Positions 22,592 to 33,184 of a DNA stretch of 64,000 nucleotides are shown in pieces. The translations under genes and the position numbers were made by a program. How positions within the stretch are numbered: the first letter of the stretch is position 1; every line of letters begins with the position of its first letter. The DNA is from Myxococcales bacterium. GTDB taxonomy: Bacteria > Myxococcota_A > Polyangia > Haliangiales > Haliangiaceae. Below the pieces are notes generated by a model. It saw only the letters and a program-made list of their open reading frames with translations. It ran no database searches and was not told the origin of the DNA. The stretch is taken from positions 1-64,000 of the forward strand of contig JADJJK010000013.1 in the NCBI GenBank assembly GCA_016706545.1. The letters run 5' to 3'.

Positions 22592-25500
22592 TGAAGGGAA
22601 CGAGTGTTGGAGGGGAAGAGCTCAGGGTCTGGCTGACCCGAACCACCCAGACGATCGATCGTAGCTTGCGAGAGCTCCCGCGCGCGCAGGCCATCTCGGT
22701 CCTGTCCGAAGGGCTCTCCGGATCGCGCGCGCCCCTCTTGGTCCTGGCCCAGCTAGCGCTGCTCGACGACTGCCTCCGCGTCGCCGCGCTGGCCATTGAC
22801 GCGGATGGCCACGAGGCGCTCACCGAGCTGGCCAGCGTCGCCGCCTTGGTGGACCTGGCCGCCCACAAGTACTTCACCCTGCTGCCGCGCTACGAGACCT
22901 TTGACGAAGGCGCCAGCGCCGCGCGCGAGGTCAAGCGCTTCTTCGAGGTCTACCGCGGCGACGACGGCGCGTTCGGCCATCTCGACCCGACGCCATGGCG
23001 CGGCATCGCGCTGGTACAGACCGTCGAGCGGACGACCCACAACGCCTCGCCGCTGCGCGATCACGAGCACATGCTGGCGCGCATCATGGAGGGGGTCTTC
23101 GAGGGCCGCGCCGGCACCACCGAAGCGACGGCCCGCCGAAAGCTGCGCGCGCGCTTCGAGCCGCCTCCCCTCTTGGGCCCCGATCCGCGAGCGGTGGCCT
23201 TCTGCCGTCCGGATGGCCCCGAGGTGTTCTCCACGGTGGCGCACGGCTCGCAGATCCACGTCCGCGATCCGTTCGATGTCGAGTCCATCCACGCCGAGGC
23301 CCGCGCCATCTTCCACCGCCACGTCGAGCGCGCCACGACGCCCTCTCAGCACCAGCTCGGGCACGGCCGCACGCTGCTCATCCTGGGCGAGTCCGGCAGC
23401 GGCAAGACTCACCTCTTGCGAGCGCTTCGCCACCAGCTCCACGCCCAGCGTCGCGGCTACGCCGGCTACTTGCAGATGAGCACCGAGGCCGGCGACTACA
23501 CCCGCTACGTGCTGCGCAACTTCATCGACTCGCTGGAGCAGCCGTACGACGCGCCCGCGCTGTCTGACTCCGGCCTCCTGTGCCTGTCCACCGGGCTCGT
23601 GGAGGGCAGCGTGGAGCACCCCGCGGAGGAGCTGGTCGCGCTGCGCACCAGCGACCAGCTCAGCGGCGAGGCGCTCCACGAGCTGGTCAGCGGCATGGTC
23701 GATCGCATCTTGCGCACCGAGCACCTGCAGGGGCTCGAGCCGGCCCTCCTGCACGTGCTGTTGCTGCTGCAGCGCCGGGACGCCGCCATCCAGCGCCGGG
23801 TCATCCAGTTCCTGCGCTGTGAGCCGCTCACCGCGCATGAGCAGCGCCTCCTCGGCGGCCAGGCGCCGCGGCTGCACGCCGACGATCCCATGCGCACCCT
23901 GCGCCAGCTCGCCGCCATCGCGTTCGAGCTGCAGCTCGCCGCCATGGTGCTCCTGGTCGACCAGGTGGAGGACGCGGTGCCCGACGGCGCCGGCGCGTCC
24001 AACCTGCAGCAGGCGTTCGATGTGTTGCGCGCGCTCGCCGACGCGATCCCCTCGGCGGTGGTGGTGGTGACCTGCCTCGACGACGTCTACAGTCGAGTAC
24101 GCCCGCGCCTGAGCCAGCCGCTCGTCGACCGGCTCGAGCGCGAGCCGCCGCTGCAGCTCGCCCACCAGCGCCTGCGGCCCGAGATCGAGGAGATGCTGAT
24201 CCGCCGCCTCGACCACCTGTACGCGACCTTCGAGGTTGCGTGGCGAGACGACGACCCCGTGTACCCCTTCGCGCCCGCGCAGCTCGACGCCGTGCTGCAC
24301 TTTCGCAGCCGAGATTGCCTGGCCATGGCGCAGCGCTTTCACCGCGCCTGCATCGCGGCCGGCCGCCTCCTGGACGCGACCGACGCCAGGGACCCGGCCG
24401 GCGCGCCGGTCGGCGAGCCTGGCCACAGCCAGCCAGGCCAGGCCGCCAGCGACGCCCGCGAGGGCACCACGCCGGGCGAAGGCCATGAAGACCTCGACAA
24501 GGCCTCACCCATCGACCAGCTCTGGAACGACGCGGTGGTCGCCGCGGACACGATCGGCGACGGAGATGACCGCGCGCTGCTGTCGCTCGTCGACGAGGCG
24601 CTGCGCGAAGCCTGCGCCGAGCAGAACATCGACGTCACGCTCAGCCCCGGCGTCCGCGACGGAGTAGCCCAGCTCCTCGTCGATGTCCCTGGCCTGCCGC
24701 GTCGCGTGCTGGAGGTCTGCGACCGCGGGCCGCAGGGCGGCCACCTCGCCGCGCACTTGCATGATCTCACCACGCTCGCGCGCACCGGCGTGGTCGCCGT
24801 CGCGCTGCGCCGCTCCGGCTTCGAGTTTGGCGCGCGCAGCTTGACCAGCCGGCGAGTCGGCGAGCTGACCGCGGCCGGAGGCGTCCCCGTGACGGTGCAA
24901 GAGCGCGAGCTGCGCGCCGTGATGGCGGCCCGGACGGTGTCCCGCGCGGATCTCCCCGGGTTCGCGTCGTGGAAGCGGCGAACTCGGCCCATGAGCCGCC
25001 TGGCGCTGACCCGCGCCGTGCTCGGCCTCGACGGCCCCGGCGGCGTCCCGCGCCGGCAGCAGACCCTCACCGGGCTCGCGGATCCGGTGTTCACTCGTCC
25101 CCCCGCGCCAGAGCCCGACGACAACGGCGGCGACAGCGGCGGCGACAAGGGCGCCGACAACGCCCCGCCGACGTCGACCGGCGTGGCCGCGGTCCCACCG
25201 CGCGAGGAAGCCGCCCAGGCGACGCAGCTCCCGCCGGAGCCTGCCAGCGCGGAGGCCGCGCGCGCCGCGCGCGCCGCGCGCACCAGCGGGCAACCTCCGA
25301 CGGTCCCGTTCCCTGCCCGCCCAGCGCGCAGCGCCACCGAGGATGAGCGGACCGCCGATGCGGCGCGGCCTGCGCCTGCCGCGCCAGCGAGCGCGGTGCG
25401 AATCGGGGTCACCGCCACGCTGCGCGCGGACCCGGTCTACCTGCCGATCGAGCAGATGAAGACCCACGTCGCGTTTCTCGGCGGCACCGGCAGCGGCAAG

Positions 25501-26634
25501 ACCACCGCCGCGCTGGCGGTGATCGAGCGGCTCCTCGAGGCTGGCGTGTCCGCCCTGCTGGTCGACCGCAAGGGCGATCTGGCGCGCTACGCCAGCGAGG
25601 CCTGGTGGAACGAAGAGCTCGCCGATCCGGCGCAGCGCCAGCGCCGGCGAGACCTGCGCGCGCGCATCGACGTGAGCCTGTACACCCCCGGGCAGGCGAG
25701 CGGGCGACCGCTGCGACTGCCGGTGGTGCCGAGCCTGGCGCGGGCCAACCAGCACGATCGCGATCAGCTCGCCACCTTCTCCGCCAGCAGCCTGGCAGCG
25801 ATGATGGGCTACGGCCGCGGCACCACGATGACGCACAAGCAGTCCGTGCTCAAGCGCGCCATCGAGCTACAAGCAGACGAGGACGAGATCACGGTGGAGA
25901 TGCTGCATAGCTGCGTCTCGTTCCCCGATCCCGAGCTGCTGTCTTCCGTGGGGGCGCTCAAGCGCTTCTTTGCGCCGCTGGCCGAGGACCTGCAGTCGCT
26001 GCTCATCCAGCGCGGCGCCCTCCTGGCCGGCACCGGCGAGGCGCTGGATCTCGACACCCTGCTGCCGCCGCCTGAACATGGCCGCGCCCGCCTCACCATC
26101 ATCCACACCGGGGGCCTGGGCGACGCTGCCATGCTGCAGTTCTGGGTGTCGCGCCTGCTGGTGGAGCTGGACCGCCTGGCCGCGCGGCGCCCGCGCTCGG
26201 TGCTGCAGGCGGTGACGTTCTTCGACGAGGCAGATGTCTACCTGCCGGCGACGAGCCAGCCCGCCACCAAGGACCCCATGTTCGCGCTGCTGCGGCGCGC
26301 CCGCGCCCGCGGCCTGGGCGTCCTTTTGGCCACGCAGAGCCCGGGCGACCTGGACTACAAGGCGCGGGAGAACATCCTCACCTGGCTGGTGGGGAAGATC
26401 TCGCAGGAGCGCGCGCTGGAGAAGATGGGCGCGCTGCTCGGCGACTATCCAAGCGTCGCCAACCGCCTGGCCAGCCAGGCCATGGGCCACTTCTTCTTGC
26501 TCGGCGGCCTAGCCGGCCGCACCGCCGCGGAGATCCGGACCGACCGCTCCATGATGGTGACCGAGCCGATGTCGGAGGCCGAGGTCTGCGCGCTCGCGAA
26601 CCAGAGCGCAGCCGCGGCGCGACGAGGAACCTGA
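22591..26634 (+). CDS. Large dual P-loop ATPase: AAA/KAP-like N-terminal module plus HerA/DUF87-like C-terminal module
   Basis: 1347 residues. Module 1: Walker A ILGESGSGKTHLL (about 265-277) and Walker B MVLLVDQVED (about 451-460), followed by VVVTCLDDVY, as in AAA/STAND or ORC-like ATPases. After a Gly/Asp/Pro/Ala-rich linker (about 835-940), module 2 has AFLGGTGSGKTTAALAVIE (about 961-980), LLVDRKGDLARYA, Walker B TFFDEADVYLPA (about 1208-1219) and GVLLATQSPGDLD (about 1243), the HerA/VirD4/FtsK-like translocase pattern. The first 260 residues are helical with no recognised domain. ATG 22591 overlaps the upstream stop (TGATG). A single polypeptide with two unrelated P-loop modules next to a nuclease suggests DNA sensing plus translocation, possibly defence; inference only. 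Codon usage matches neighbours, so no sign of recent transfer. Confidence 0.85.
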   Translation: MKGTSVGGEELRVWLTRTTQTIDRSLRELPRAQAISVLSEGLSGSRAPLLVLAQLALLDDCLRVAALAIDADGHEALTELASVAALVDLAAHKYFTLLPRYETFDEGASAAREVKRFFEVYRGDDGAFGHLDPTPWRGIALVQTVERTTHNASPLRDHEHMLARIMEGVFEGRAGTTEATARRKLRARFEPPPLLGPDPRAVAFCRPDGPEVFSTVAHGSQIHVRDPFDVESIHAEARAIFHRHVERATTPSQHQLGHGRTLLILGESGSGKTHLLRALRHQLHAQRRGYAGYLQMSTEAGDYTRYVLRNFIDSLEQPYDAPALSDSGLLCLSTGLVEGSVEHPAEELVALRTSDQLSGEALHELVSGMVDRILRTEHLQGLEPALLHVLLLLQRRDAAIQRRVIQFLRCEPLTAHEQRLLGGQAPRLHADDPMRTLRQLAAIAFELQLAAMVLLVDQVEDAVPDGAGASNLQQAFDVLRALADAIPSAVVVVTCLDDVYSRVRPRLSQPLVDRLEREPPLQLAHQRLRPEIEEMLIRRLDHLYATFEVAWRDDDPVYPFAPAQLDAVLHFRSRDCLAMAQRFHRACIAAGRLLDATDARDPAGAPVGEPGHSQPGQAASDAREGTTPGEGHEDLDKASPIDQLWNDAVVAADTIGDGDDRALLSLVDEALREACAEQNIDVTLSPGVRDGVAQLLVDVPGLPRRVLEVCDRGPQGGHLAAHLHDLTTLARTGVVAVALRRSGFEFGARSLTSRRVGELTAAGGVPVTVQERELRAVMAARTVSRADLPGFASWKRRTRPMSRLALTRAVLGLDGPGGVPRRQQTLTGLADPVFTRPPAPEPDDNGGDSGGDKGADNAPPTSTGVAAVPPREEAAQATQLPPEPASAEAARAARAARTSGQPPTVPFPARPARSATEDERTADAARPAPAAPASAVRIGVTATLRADPVYLPIEQMKTHVAFLGGTGSGKTTAALAVIERLLEAGVSALLVDRKGDLARYASEAWWNEELADPAQRQRRRDLRARIDVSLYTPGQASGRPLRLPVVPSLARANQHDRDQLATFSASSLAAMMGYGRGTTMTHKQSVLKRAIELQADEDEITVEMLHSCVSFPDPELLSSVGALKRFFAPLAEDLQSLLIQRGALLAGTGEALDLDTLLPPPEHGRARLTIIHTGGLGDAAMLQFWVSRLLVELDRLAARRPRSVLQAVTFFDEADVYLPATSQPATKDPMFALLRRARARGLGVLLATQSPGDLDYKARENILTWLVGKISQERALEKMGALLGDYPSVANRLASQAMGHFFLLGGLAGRTAAEIRTDRSMMVTEPMSEAEVCALANQSAAAARRGT

Positions 26635-26639
26635 AGGTC

Positions 26640-26681
26640 GGCGAGCTTTCGTCCAGCTCCGGCGAGCTTTCGTCCAGCTCC
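26640..26681. repeat. 21-bp direct repeat, two exact copies
   Basis: Two exact head-to-tail copies of a 21-bp unit starting GGCGAGCTTTCGTCC, followed by a further GGCG, fill the gap between the stop of the dual ATPase gene (26634) and the stop of the convergent Fe-S protein gene (26686). Confidence 0.92.
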
Positions 26682-26685
26682 GGCG

Positions 26686-27831
26686 CTAGTACTCGTCGTC
26701 GCCAGCCACCACCGCCACGGTCGGCGGCTGGTACGCGGTGCCGGTGAGCTGCGCCACCGCCGTCGACAGGTCGGCCACCTCCACGGCGGCCGGCGCGTTG
26801 CGCTTGAGCATGAACGTGCAGGTCGCGCACGAGGTCACCACCATGCCGCCGCCGCGCGCTTGCACCTCGGAGAGCCGTCGCTTGGCCATCTGGTCAGCCA
26901 GCAACGGCGAGGTCTTGGGCAAGAGCCCGCCGCCGCCGCAGCACTCGGTGTCCTTGCCATGCCACGAGAACTCGCGCACCTCTGCCACCGCCGAGAGCAC
27001 GGCTCGCGGCTCGGCGGCGATCCCACAATACCGCGCGTGGTGGCACGGGTCGTGGAAGTACACCGAGCGCCGGCGCACCGCCTTGGGCAAGGTGCGAACC
27101 CGTCGCGCCAGCGCCTCGCCCACCGAGAGGATCTCCGCGCCAGGCCGCACGCCCTCCGCCGGGAACTGCGCGCGCACGGCGTGCAGGCACGCCGAACAGT
27201 TGATGACCACCGTGCGAAACCCGCGCATCGCCGCCGCCACCTTGCGCGCATGCCAGCGGAACAGCTCCGAGTAGCCTGCAGCCAGCAGCGGATAGCCGGC
27301 GCAGGCCTGCGGCGAGTCGATGATGGGCAGGTCCACGCCGACGGCGGAGAACACCGCCAGCGCGGCGGCGATGTCAGCGCTGTTCTTGTCCAGCGCGTCG
27401 CAGCCCGGCCAGAAGCCGATCTCGCCCTCGGTGGCGAGCTGCCCCGGAAAGCTCTGCCGCGCGGTCTGCGCCAGCCGCTCATCCCGGGCCGCGAACCTGT
27501 CCGCGTAGCGCGCCAGGACCGGCGGCACCGCGCCGCGCCGCACCGCCTCTGCCCGCCCAGCCAGGAGCACGAGCCCAGGCTCGTTGCCGTGGTCGCAGTA
27601 CATCGTGCAGTGACGACAGCCGGTGCAGGCCCAGAGCGACTCCGTGCTCTCCTCGCTCCACTCGCTGCGGCCCAGCCGAAGCTGGTTTAGCTGATCCATC
27701 TTCGCCTGCGGGATGTGGGACTCACGCCCGCTGGTGGCAGACACCGGGCAGGCGTGGCGACACATCTTGGGGCAGAACGTGCAGTCATCGAGCTGCCGGA
27801 CGACCGACGAGGATGAGAACGGTTCCCTCAC
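26686..27831 (-). CDS. GlcF/HdrD-like (Fe-S)-binding oxidoreductase subunit
   Basis: 381 residues from GTG 27831. Two N-terminal 4Fe-4S motifs, CTFCPKMCRHACP and CTGCRHCTMYCDHG, are followed by two cysteine-rich CCG domains, the first with FWPGCDA and CAGYPLLAAGY, the second with DPCHHARYCG, ECCGGGGLLP and SCATC. This is the electron-transfer subunit architecture of glycolate oxidase GlcF and heterodisulfide reductase HdrD, normally paired with a GlcD-like flavoprotein; a candidate lies 20 kb away at 4838-6247. A longer in-frame ATG at 27852 exists, but it lies upstream of a TATAGT -10-like box (27846-27841) positioned 9 nt before the GTG, so I prefer the GTG. Converges with the dual ATPase gene. 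Confidence 0.88.
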   Translation of the reverse strand: MREPFSSSSVVRQLDDCTFCPKMCRHACPVSATSGRESHIPQAKMDQLNQLRLGRSEWSEESTESLWACTGCRHCTMYCDHGNEPGLVLLAGRAEAVRRGAVPPVLARYADRFAARDERLAQTARQSFPGQLATEGEIGFWPGCDALDKNSADIAAALAVFSAVGVDLPIIDSPQACAGYPLLAAGYSELFRWHARKVAAAMRGFRTVVINCSACLHAVRAQFPAEGVRPGAEILSVGEALARRVRTLPKAVRRRSVYFHDPCHHARYCGIAAEPRAVLSAVAEVREFSWHGKDTECCGGGGLLPKTSPLLADQMAKRRLSEVQARGGGMVVTSCATCTFMLKRNAPAAVEVADLSTAVAQLTGTAYQPPTVAVVAGDDEY

Positions 27832-27840
27832 GTGGCCGGC

Positions 27841-27846
27841 ACTATA
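27841..27846 (-). promoter_or_regulatory. -10-like box TATAGT deciding the GlcF-like start
   Basis: TATAGT on the minus strand lies 9 nt before GTG 27831, placing the expected transcript start about 2-3 nt before the start codon and downstream of the alternative ATG at 27852. Confidence 0.5.
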
Positions 27847-27953
27847 GCCCACGCCTCGCCCATGGACGCAGGAGCCACCGCCGGTTCACCTCGAGAAATC
27901 GCCCAGCGCCAAGCCCTGCGCCGGGCCAGCGAGGGCGGCCGGCCCAGCGGATC

Positions 27954-27962
27954 TGCTACAGT
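27954..27962 (+). promoter_or_regulatory. Extended -10 promoter element of hisS
   Basis: TGCTACAGT fits an extended -10 (TGnTAnnnT). Expected transcript start about 27969; the GGAGAA ribosome binding site (27976-27981) lies between it and GTG 27986. Confidence 0.5.
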
Positions 27963-27985
27963 GCGCCGCTTCCTGGAGAACCGTC

Positions 27986-29332
27986 GTGATCAAGCCTCGC
28001 ACCATGCCCGGTGTCATGGAGCTTCTGCCCCGTGACCAGCTCGCCTTTCAGCGGATGATGGACGTCATCCGGCGCAACTACGAGCGTTTCGGCTTCTTGC
28101 CCATCGAGACTCCCGTGATGGAGCTGTCCGAGGTCCTGCTGACCAAGAGCGGAGGAGAGACCGAGCGCCAGGTCTACTTCGTGCAGTCCACCGGCAGCCT
28201 GGCGCAGGGCAGCGCGCCTGAGCTTGCGCTGCGCTTCGATCTGACCGTGCCCCTGGCCCGCTACGTGGCCGAGCACGAGCACGAGCTGACCTTCCCGTTC
28301 CGCCGCTATCAGATCCAGCGCGTGTACCGCGGTGAGCGCAACCAGCGCGGTCGCTTCCGCGAGTTCTACCAGTGCGACATCGACGTCATCGGCAAGGACG
28401 CGCTGTCGCCGCGCTACGACGCGGAGATCCCGGCCGTCATCCACGCGGTGTTCTCCGAGCTCGGCATCGGGCCGTTCACCATCCACCTCAACAACCGCAA
28501 GCTGATGCGCGGGTTCTTCGAGGGCATCGGCATCGCGGACGCCGAGCGCCAGGCCGCGGTCCTGCGCGAGGTGGACAAGCTGGACAAGCAAGGCGCTGAC
28601 GCCGTGCGCGCCGCCCTCACCGGCAAGCTCGAGGTGGCGGCGGACGCGGCCGAGCGAATCCTGACCCTGGTGGGCACGCGCTCGCAGAGCCACACGGACG
28701 CGCTGGCCAAGCTGGCCGCGCTCGACGAGGGGCCGCCGGCGCAGCGCGAGGGCGTGGCCGAGCTGCGCGCCGTGCTGGAGCTGGTGCATGCGCTGGGCGT
28801 GCCCGAGCGCGCCTACACGCTGAACCTGTCGGTGGCGCGCGGGCTCGACTACTACACCGGCACCGTGTACGAGACCCTGCTCGACGACTACCCGCAGATC
28901 GGCTCGATCTGTTCAGGCGGCCGATACGAGAACCTGGCCGGTCACTACACCAAGTCGCACTTGCCAGGCGTCGGCATCTCCATCGGCGCCACCCGGCTCT
29001 TCTACCAGCTCCAGGAGGCCAAGCTCCTGCCGGCCGCCACCAGCACCACCGCGGTGCTGGTGGCGCTGTTCGACGACGCCGGTCTGCCCACCGCGGTGGC
29101 GCTGGCGACCGAGCTGCGGGCCGCCGGGATCAACACCGAGACCACGGTGGAGCCGCGAAAGCTGGCCAAGCAGATGCAGTACGCCGACCGCGCCGGCATC
29201 CGCTTCGTGGCCATGTGCGGCGACAACGAGGCCGCGCGCGGCATCGTCGCGGTCAAGGACCTGCGCGACGGCAGCCAGCGGGAGATCCCGCGCGCTGAGC
29301 TTGCCGCCGCGCTGCTCGCGGCCATGGCCTGA
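27986..29332 (+). CDS. hisS: Histidyl-tRNA synthetase
   Basis: 448 residues, class II synthetase. Motif 2 region RRYQIQRVYRGERNQRGRF and EFYQCDIDVIG, the histidine-specific ARGLDYYTGTVYE, and motif 3 region GVGISIGATRLFY are all present, followed by the C-terminal anticodon-binding domain (TTAVLVALFDDAG to the end). It charges tRNA-His in the cytoplasm. GTG start at 27986 with GGAGAA 4 nt upstream and an extended -10 box at 27954-27962. The segment with its stop codon has been duplicated: GGCCTGACATGCGCGCC at the gene end recurs 45 bp later as GGCCTGACGTGCGCGCC, with a 9-bp tandem repeat between. Confidence 0.97.
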   Translation: MIKPRTMPGVMELLPRDQLAFQRMMDVIRRNYERFGFLPIETPVMELSEVLLTKSGGETERQVYFVQSTGSLAQGSAPELALRFDLTVPLARYVAEHEHELTFPFRRYQIQRVYRGERNQRGRFREFYQCDIDVIGKDALSPRYDAEIPAVIHAVFSELGIGPFTIHLNNRKLMRGFFEGIGIADAERQAAVLREVDKLDKQGADAVRAALTGKLEVAADAAERILTLVGTRSQSHTDALAKLAALDEGPPAQREGVAELRAVLELVHALGVPERAYTLNLSVARGLDYYTGTVYETLLDDYPQIGSICSGGRYENLAGHYTKSHLPGVGISIGATRLFYQLQEAKLLPAATSTTAVLVALFDDAGLPTAVALATELRAAGINTETTVEPRKLAKQMQYADRAGIRFVAMCGDNEAARGIVAVKDLRDGSQREIPRAELAAALLAAMA

Positions 29333-29334
29333 CA

Positions 29335-29370
29335 TGCGCGCCGTGCGCGCCGTGCGCGCCGTGCGCGCCG
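29335..29370. repeat. 9-bp tandem repeat (TGCGCGCCG, 4 copies) after hisS
   Basis: Four exact copies start 3 bp after the hisS stop; a fifth copy follows a duplicated piece of the hisS 3' end at about 29380. Located at the convergent junction of hisS and a kinase gene. Confidence 0.92.
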
Positions 29371-29416
29371 TGGCCTGACGTGCGCGCCGGCGCTGGCGCA
29401 CCGCAGCACCGCGCGG

Positions 29417-30559
29417 TCAGCGCTTGGGCTTGTCGAGCGACAGCGGCTCCACCGTCAGGTCGGCGGTGGAGATCTCGATGGTGACGGACTCCTCGACCGC
29501 CGGAGACGGTGACGCGGGCGGTGACGCGGGCGGTGACGCGGGCGGCGACGCTGACGCCGGCGCCGCCTCTGGCCCCGCGGCCGGGACCACCGAACGAGCG
29601 CCCATCGCGCGCTGTCGAGCCTCGGCGAGCAAGGTCCGGACCTCCTGCACCGAGCGCCCCAGCAGGTCTTCCACGTCGGCGGCCGCGCCCTCCGCGGCGG
29701 CCACGCGCACCAGGTCCGCCACCATCTCGCTGGCGCTGGCGTAGCGGTCCTTGGGGGCAAGGGAGGTCGCCTTGGAGATCACCGCGCCCAGCGCCTCCGG
29801 AGCGTCGGGCCGAAAGGTGCGGACCGGCGGCACCACGCACGCGCGGATCTTCTTGAAGACCTCCAGGTCGTTGCGCGCATCGAACAAGCGCTGGCCACAC
29901 AGCACCTCCCACATCACCACGCCCATCGAGAACAGATCTGACGCCACGGAGTTGGCCTTGCCCAACGTCACCTCCGGCGCCAGATACGAGAGCTTGCCCT
30001 TGACCGTACCAGGCACGGTCAGCGAGTTGGCGCGATCACGGGCCCGCGACAGCCCGAAGTCGGTGAGCTTCACCACGCCGCTGGCGCCGATGAGGATGTT
30101 CTGCGGCGACACGTCGCGGTGGATGACGGGCGCCAGCTCGCCGTTGGCGGTGCGCCGCTCGTGGGCGGCGCCCAGCCCGCGCAAGGTGCCGATGGACACC
30201 GCCAGGACCAGCGGCCAGGACAGGTGCTTGCCAGCGCGCGCCAGCGTGCCCTGCAGCGTGCCCAGGTCCACGCCGTCCACCCACTCCATGATGAGGTAGT
30301 ACGCGCCGTCGGAGCTGCAGAAGTCATGGACCTGCACGATGTTCGGGTGCGCCAGCTCCGATCCGACCCGCGCCTCCTCGATGAACATGTCGATGTAGTG
30401 GCGGACCGACCGGTACTCCGGGCGGATGCGCTTTATCGCGACGGTCCGCTGAAAGCCGGCGGCGCCGCGCACCACCGCGCGAAACACCGTGGCCATTCCG
30501 CCCTCCCCCGCGACCTCGACGAGCTCGTACTTACCGTCGATCAGGGGGCCAGCCACCAC
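29417..30559 (-). CDS. Soluble Ser/Thr protein kinase
   Basis: About 380 residues. Kinase domain near the N-terminus: GEGGMATVFRA, Lys in VAIKRIRPE, catalytic HRDVSPQN, DFGLSRA and the APE-like LAPEVTLG. HRDVSPQN rather than HRDLKPQN is a variant common in myxobacterial kinases. After the kinase domain come a short helical region and a Pro/Ala/Ser tail built from 12-bp DNA repeats (GGTGACGCGGGC type, about 29510-29550). There is no membrane segment, so the enzyme should be cytoplasmic. The frame is open from GTG 30601, but a GATACT -10-like box (30571-30566) lies 6 nt before GTG 30559, so I prefer the shorter start. Substrate unknown. Confidence 0.9.
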   Translation of the reverse strand: MVAGPLIDGKYELVEVAGEGGMATVFRAVVRGAAGFQRTVAIKRIRPEYRSVRHYIDMFIEEARVGSELAHPNIVQVHDFCSSDGAYYLIMEWVDGVDLGTLQGTLARAGKHLSWPLVLAVSIGTLRGLGAAHERRTANGELAPVIHRDVSPQNILIGASGVVKLTDFGLSRARDRANSLTVPGTVKGKLSYLAPEVTLGKANSVASDLFSMGVVMWEVLCGQRLFDARNDLEVFKKIRACVVPPVRTFRPDAPEALGAVISKATSLAPKDRYASASEMVADLVRVAAAEGAAADVEDLLGRSVQEVRTLLAEARQRAMGARSVVPAAGPEAAPASASPPASPPASPPASPSPAVEESVTIEISTADLTVEPLSLDKPKR

Positions 30560-30565
30560 GTACGT

Positions 30566-30571
30566 AGTATC
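30566..30571 (-). promoter_or_regulatory. -10-like box GATACT of the soluble kinase gene
   Basis: GATACT on the minus strand ends 6 nt before GTG 30559, so any transcript from it would be leaderless. It lies inside the frame of the longer GTG 30601 alternative. Confidence 0.35.
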
Positions 30572-30603
30572 GATGAGATGCGCGCAAAGGACAACTCGCA
30601 CCG

Positions 30604-30654
30604 GACAGGACTGGCGACAGGACCTGGCGACAGGACCTGGCGACAGGACCTGGC
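30604..30654. repeat. 12-13-bp tandem repeat (GACAGGACCTGGC, 4 copies)
   Basis: One 12-bp and three exact 13-bp copies lie in the 150 bp between the kinase and ABC-F genes, both on the minus strand. Nothing else is recognised in this gap. Confidence 0.93.
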
Positions 30655-30710
30655 GCCGCGCGACGTTCGCCGGGCCGGGGCCCCGGCACCGGCTCCGGCC
30701 CCGGCATCGG

Positions 30711-32699
<1,989 letters not shown>

Positions 32700-32835
32700 G
32701 GCGAGCCCTCTTACCACGGCCGGGCGGCGACGGGGCGTCCGCCCGGCCGCCTCCCGGCGGGCCTTTGGCCCCCCGCCCGATCTGGAAACCACGCGATCGG
32801 CGGCGCGACCTCCGGTTTGGCGCTACGCTGAGCGC

Positions 32836-33183
32836 GTGTCGCGCGAGGATGCCACGGAGCGCCTGCGGAGGCTGGTGGAGGCCCAAGAGCAAGACCCGAG
32901 CGCGCCGCCGGACCCAGACGAAGGCCGCCTGCTGGCGGCCGCGGTTGGCGGCGACCTGGCCTTCCGCTGGCGCGTGCTGGAGCTGCGCGGCCTGCTCCTG
33001 GCGCCGCCGCAAGACGACACCGTCGCGGAGCGCTACGGCGAGCTGCTGGAGGAAGCGCGCAATGACCCAGACCGGCTGGCGCAGGTGCGGCCGCTCGGAG
33101 AGCGGCTACGGGCGATGCAGGACGCGGGCGAGCTACCGCGGGTGATGCTGGCGCGTGCGCCGCGCCGCCATCGTCCGCAGTGA
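32836..33183 (+). CDS. Small hypothetical protein
   Basis: 115 residues, no recognised domain. It is highly charged and probably all helical: REDATERLRRLVEAQ, LAFRWRVLELRGLL, ERYGELLEEARNDPDRL. Codon bias matches neighbouring genes, which supports it being real. GTG 32836 has a TACGCT box ending 6 nt upstream. It ends 1 bp before the stop of the convergent SDR gene. Function unknown. Confidence 0.6.
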   Translation: MSREDATERLRRLVEAQEQDPSAPPDPDEGRLLAAAVGGDLAFRWRVLELRGLLLAPPQDDTVAERYGELLEEARNDPDRLAQVRPLGERLRAMQDAGELPRVMLARAPRRHRPQ

Positions 33184-33184
33184 C

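Noticed and set aside
17771..26634. Reading the methyltransferase-to-ATPase region as BREX, DISARM or Pgl
   Set aside because: No PglZ phosphatase, Lon-like protease, DUF1998 protein, helicase or PglW kinase is present; the methyltransferase is TaqI-like rather than PglX-sized.
29335..29370. CRISPR-like array in the tandem repeats
   Set aside because: Units are 9-21 bp with no spacers and no cas genes anywhere in the window.
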